Positions 60,930-64,000 of a stretch of DNA of 64,000 nucleotides are shown in pieces (the first letter of the stretch is position 1; each line of letters starts with the position of its first letter). This stretch comes from Agelaius tricolor (taxonomy: Eukaryota; Chordata; Aves; Passeriformes; Icteridae). The notes under the pieces are model-generated. The model searched no databases and was not told the DNA's origin. It worked only from the letters and a program-made list of their open reading frames with translations. Location: positions 25,445,001-25,509,000 of the forward strand of contig JALJCS010000009.1 in NCBI GenBank assembly GCA_023055355.1, given 5' to 3'. Position numbers and translations under genes: made by a program.

Positions 60930-62025
60930 CCCAACACTGTGGTTACTAGGAGCTGTAGAACTCATTCCCCAGTGTTTGTGGAAGCTGCTGCACTAGTGAT
61001 GTCAGAGGCTTCCACCCAAAGAGACCTCATCACAGCAGGTGTAGCTCTGCAGGCCCTGGCTGTACAGTGCCCAGTGCCAGTCAAGCTGGGGCTGAGAGTC
61101 ATCTCCTTCAGAAGGTGTCTCCGTGTCAAGGAGCTGTGTGACCAGGACAAGGAGATACACAAGGAAATTAGTAGGTTGCATAGAATTTTGACAGTAAAGA
61201 GAGAGGATAGTCTGAGAGACTTTACAGACACAGGAGATGCAGGTGAGCTCTGCACGGCATCTCACAACAAGTCAGAAGTCAGAGAGGAAAACTGGATTAT
61301 AGTCACTCTCCATAGAACTCCTGTTCCTCTTGATGACTTGACATTAAAAACAGGTTTAGTGCCCTCCAAGCTGAGGAGGAGATGGGTAAGGCTTTGAGCA
61401 AGGCAACTGATTCCCTCAGACCTGAGCCACACAGGATTGCCTGGCAGAAGTGGCGAGCAGTTGAAGTGGGTGACTCCCTGCTGCAGAGGAGGGATGCACC
61501 CATTTGCCATCCCCGCTGGTTATCCAGTTTGTGGCCTGCCTTGGGTTCAAATCAGGGATTTCATGGAAAGGTTATCAAGGCTTGTCAAGACATGTGGCTG
61601 TTACCCCCTGTTGGTCTTTCACATGGGCAGTAATAATACCAAGGGTAAATTGGTAATCATCAAGCTTACTTTCAGAGCTCTGTAAATGTTTGTCAAGGAT
61701 CTGGGTGCACAGGTGGTTTTCTCCTAAATATTGCCAGTCAGGGTAAATGGTGAGAGAAGAACTGAATGGAACAACAGCAATGGGCAGAAACTGAAACACA
61801 GGAAGTTCCACCTGAACCTGAGGAAGGACTTAAATGTGCAGGTGACCAGGCACTGGAACAGGTTGCCCAGAGAGAGCTGGGGAGTCTCCCTCACTGGAGA
61901 TATTCCAGAAACATCTGGGTACAATCCTGCATTGTGTTGTAGGATGACCCTGCTTAATTTGGGAAGTTGGACCAGATAACCCATTGTGGTCCCATGCAAC
62001 CTTACCCATTCTGTGATTCTGTGAA
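60930..62025 (+). mobile_element. CR1 LINE, sense, internally deleted (ORF1 joined to 3' end)
   Basis: A plus-strand CR1 copy. The 5' part carries ORF1 sequence and the 3' part (from about 61773) carries the last piece of ORF2 and the 3' untranslated region: GAACAGGTTGCCCAGAGAG-type sequence, GGAGATATTCCAG and TTGGACCAGATAACCC, ending in two octamers ATTCTGTG (62008-62023). Between them roughly 3 kb of a full-length element (end of ORF1 and nearly all of ORF2 with endonuclease and reverse transcriptase) is absent. The junction lies at about 61765-61780 and stays open in one frame across the join. Substitutions, frameshifts and stops make it inactive. The 5' boundary is uncertain; 60530-60930 may also belong to it. 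Confidence 0.85.
60939..61771 (+). pseudogene. CR1 ORF1 pseudogene with SGNH/GDSL esterase-like domain
   Basis: In active CR1 elements ORF1 encodes an RNA-binding/chaperone protein with a coiled-coil region and a C-terminal SGNH-hydrolase (esterase) domain. Here the first frame (60939-61397, 152 codons) contains RVKELCDQDKEIHKEISRL at about residues 62-80, matching the conserved ORF1 segment with heptad-like spacing. After the stop the reading moves to another frame, where VGDSLL (GDSL codons 61469-61480) followed by APICHP marks the catalytic-serine block. A shift near 61510 returns to the first frame, where YPLLVFHMGSNNT is the later SGNH block, with Asn where GSND is usual. A further stop occurs before ILPVR near 61735. 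At least two frameshifts and internal stops leave it non-functional. No reconstructed protein is given. Confidence 0.8.
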
Positions 62026-62531
62026 GTGAAAAATCTTGCAAAATTTCAACTATTTTTTTTTTCTGCATGCAAAATAACACTGGGAAATAAGCCCCCTTCA
62101 CATTTTAGAGCCAATTCACAACTAATTTATTATATTTATTTTTTGATTGCTCCCCTGTGACATCTAACACAAGTACTCCATGTAATCCATAAGATTTGTC
62201 TGATGCTCTCTCAGCCAAATAGGACAGTAGTATTTTTTTCCTGCTCCCCAGGTGATAATTTTCTGATGTGCTCTTTAATGAGAATGTAAGTTCCTTGGCG
62301 TAGGAAATTATACTTTTGTTTTGAGCCTGCCTGTAAGCATGATTAAAATAGCCATTGTTTCTAGTTTTACCTGGTAAGTTTTACCTAGTTTTGGTCCTCT
62401 AATTCATAAGGCCATCCATGCAAGGAGCTAGATCTGTTTTTCTTGGTATTCTGTCAAGACTTTTGTGATATTTCTGAGCTCGAATTGTTGGAAGACCTTC
62501 TGTTCTTGCTTTTGCTCAGTTGATAATTTTG
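62026..62531. other. Non-coding stretch between CR1 and the splice-like site
   Basis: AT-rich sequence without a recognised repeat or gene. CTCAGTTGATAAT at about 62515-62527 could supply a branch point for the acceptor at 62560. Confidence 0.5.
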
Positions 62532-62566
62532 CTTCCTTTTTTTTCTTTTTTTCTTCATAGGTAAGT
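62532..62566 (+). promoter_or_regulatory. Putative recursive splice site (ratcheting point)
   Basis: An almost pure pyrimidine tract (62532-62556) leads into CATAG (AG at 62559-62560), followed without any gap by GTAAGT (62561-62566). A strong 3' splice site directly abutting a consensus 5' splice site is the defining motif of recursive splicing in long introns of flies and vertebrates. The host gene would be transcribed on the plus strand. No host exon is visible in the window, so use of the site is an inference from the motif. Confidence 0.55.
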
Positions 62567-62607
62567 CTTTGGGCTTTCTAATCCTCCTGACTGTCTTTAA
62601 AGTAATG
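62561..62607 (+). other. Putative RS-exon (47 nt)
   Basis: Vertebrate recursive sites are followed by a short cryptic exon with its own donor. Here ATG|GTAAGT at 62605-62613 would end such an exon after 47 nt, a length not divisible by three. If this exon were retained it would shift the frame, and normally it would be removed when the GTAAGT at 62561 is used. The two donors have the same GTAAGT core. A second acceptor-like TTTTTGCAG ends at about 62636, too close to be paired with 62608. Confidence 0.45.
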
Positions 62608-62613
62608 GTAAGT

Positions 62614-64000
62614 TATTTACTTGGTGTCTTTTTGCAGTAACATCTCTATGTAATTTGGATTGGCAACAAAACTGCCGTGTCGTGTGCTTGCATGTGCTAA
62701 AGTTGGGAGGGGAAAAGAGATGAGTAGACATGCACAGCTTGTTCTGAATCCTAGTAACTGCTAAACATCTTGATGCCGTTGAGCATAGCTGTGATAAATA
62801 CCGGTATCTCACTGTAATTAGCATCCATCAAGTTATGCCCGGGTATCAGAACATCCTGTCACCCAAATGGTATTGGCTACTGCTCCTGTGACTACCAGAG
62901 AAGGCAGCAAGCAATACATGTGCTGGAGCTGAAGAAGTGGTTATTTGTCTGGGAGGATTGTATTAATAAGATCCTGACACAGCAGTGCTTTTTGTTATGG
63001 TTTTGGTAGAATGTATATGTTGTTAAACATTCAGAAACTGTTGTTGTGTGGCAAAAAAATTATATGTTCATATAGGATAAGCTATTAGTGAAGTCACTGG
63101 GATTTTTTCTGTGTCAGAACCTTAATATGTTCCATATGGCAGCTGTCCTTTACTGTGACAGCTGAGTTCTGCTGAAGATCTGGTAAGTCAGAGTAAAATT
63201 ACAAGACCAACATTCAGTCTGGACTGGATGGCAAACATGCACCATGCTCAGGTTAGCCTACTGACCCCAAGTGGGTGATGGAAGGCAGGGCATAGGTATT
63301 TCAGCTGCTGTTGAGATATGTGGTATGAGATGGATTAAGCAGGCTTTTTCTTTAGAAGAAACTTTTGACCTGTCTCTTGAGCCTTGGTCAAACTTAAATA
63401 ACCAGTGTGGGGAATTTTCAGAAATTCTCACTGCTTTTAGGATAAAATTCTTTGTTTTACAAGTAAACCTCATAGATTGCCTCTCAAGGTCTGCCCTATG
63501 TGATAAAATGTACAAATGGAATATGTCTAAAATGTTAGTGATATACTCAGATTAAACAAAAAAGTAAAGTTTGCAGAATTAGCAATTTACTGTTCACATC
63601 AACTGGTCTGCTGGAGATTGTCCCTCACCAACAATTTCACTTGCATCAGTTGAAATGTCTGGTTTCTGATTAGATATTCAAATTACTAACTTACCTCTGA
63701 AGATTGGTTACCTAGTATGCTGCAAATGACAAAATGTTTGTAATCCAGGCATGATCTGACAACATGAGTATGGCCTAAAAATAATTTTTGAAAAAGCCTT
63801 ATTGCAATAAAAAACCTCTTTTACTCAGGTAGCTATCTCATTTAGTGATTGAAGAGTCTAGGTGGAAATGTGGGTTATTCAGATCCTGTACAAAAATATG
63901 TTGTGGCTTGGGTTCTTCATAAAGTGTGTAATTCATACGTTAGGTGTGATGCTGAGGTCAAGAGCAAATCTTTCTCTTTTTTAAATTGATATCTTTCTAC
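62614..64000. other. Non-coding stretch, no gene recognised
   Basis: Ordinary AT-rich sequence with no recognised repeat or exon. The overlapping frames at 63258-63555 on both strands resemble no protein. Confidence 0.55.

Noticed and set aside
1..64000. CRISPR arrays, bacterial operons, integrons or phage genes
   Set aside because: The sequence is vertebrate in character; no regularly spaced repeats and no dense gene packing were seen.

Overview
The window looks like non-coding nuclear DNA from a bird. It contains no complete protein-coding gene, rRNA, tRNA or CRISPR array that I can support. The assignment to birds rests on interspersed repeats recognised from memory: several CR1 LINE copies, including the bird-type CR1 3' end with its ATTCTRTG octamers and the CR1 ORF1 esterase motif, plus an endogenous-retrovirus LTR family common in bird genomes. 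The species cannot be named from this sequence.

Layout. 1-13.7 kb is unique-looking sequence with a 23-bp tandem duplication (2298), poly-A (5021), a long unexplained minus-strand open frame (7416-8187) and a (TA)n microsatellite (12186). 13.7-21.5 kb holds a short LTR end (13734), a CpG-rich patch (15255), an ancient CR1/L3-type LINE fragment (15970), a 60-bp repeat pair (17102 and 17721), a second ancient LINE fragment (18505) and a MIR-like SINE (21318). 21.5-43.7 kb is mostly unique, with a compact CpG cluster (23716), a CR1 fragment (26682), a 27-bp duplication carrying two AP-1 motifs (35464) and a paired octamer motif (42446). 43.75-44.56 kb is a CR1 copy split by an antisense LTR, a clear nested insertion. 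44.6-60.5 kb is again mostly unique, with several blocks that look like candidate regulatory elements. 60.9-62.03 kb is a plus-strand CR1 that keeps parts of ORF1 and the 3' end but has lost nearly all of ORF2.

The most interesting site is at 62532-62613. A long pyrimidine tract runs directly into CATAG|GTAAGT, so a 3' splice site abuts a 5' splice site, and a second strong donor lies 47 nt downstream. That is the architecture of a vertebrate recursive splice site with its RS-exon. If real, the window lies inside a very long intron of a plus-strand gene. Such introns are typical of large neuronal adhesion and signalling genes, and this would explain the absence of exons. Both LTR pieces are antisense to that direction, which fits but is weak support with only two elements.

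Most open frames in the window are chance openings or readings through repeats. Repeat calls were made by recognition and not by alignment, so boundaries are approximate.
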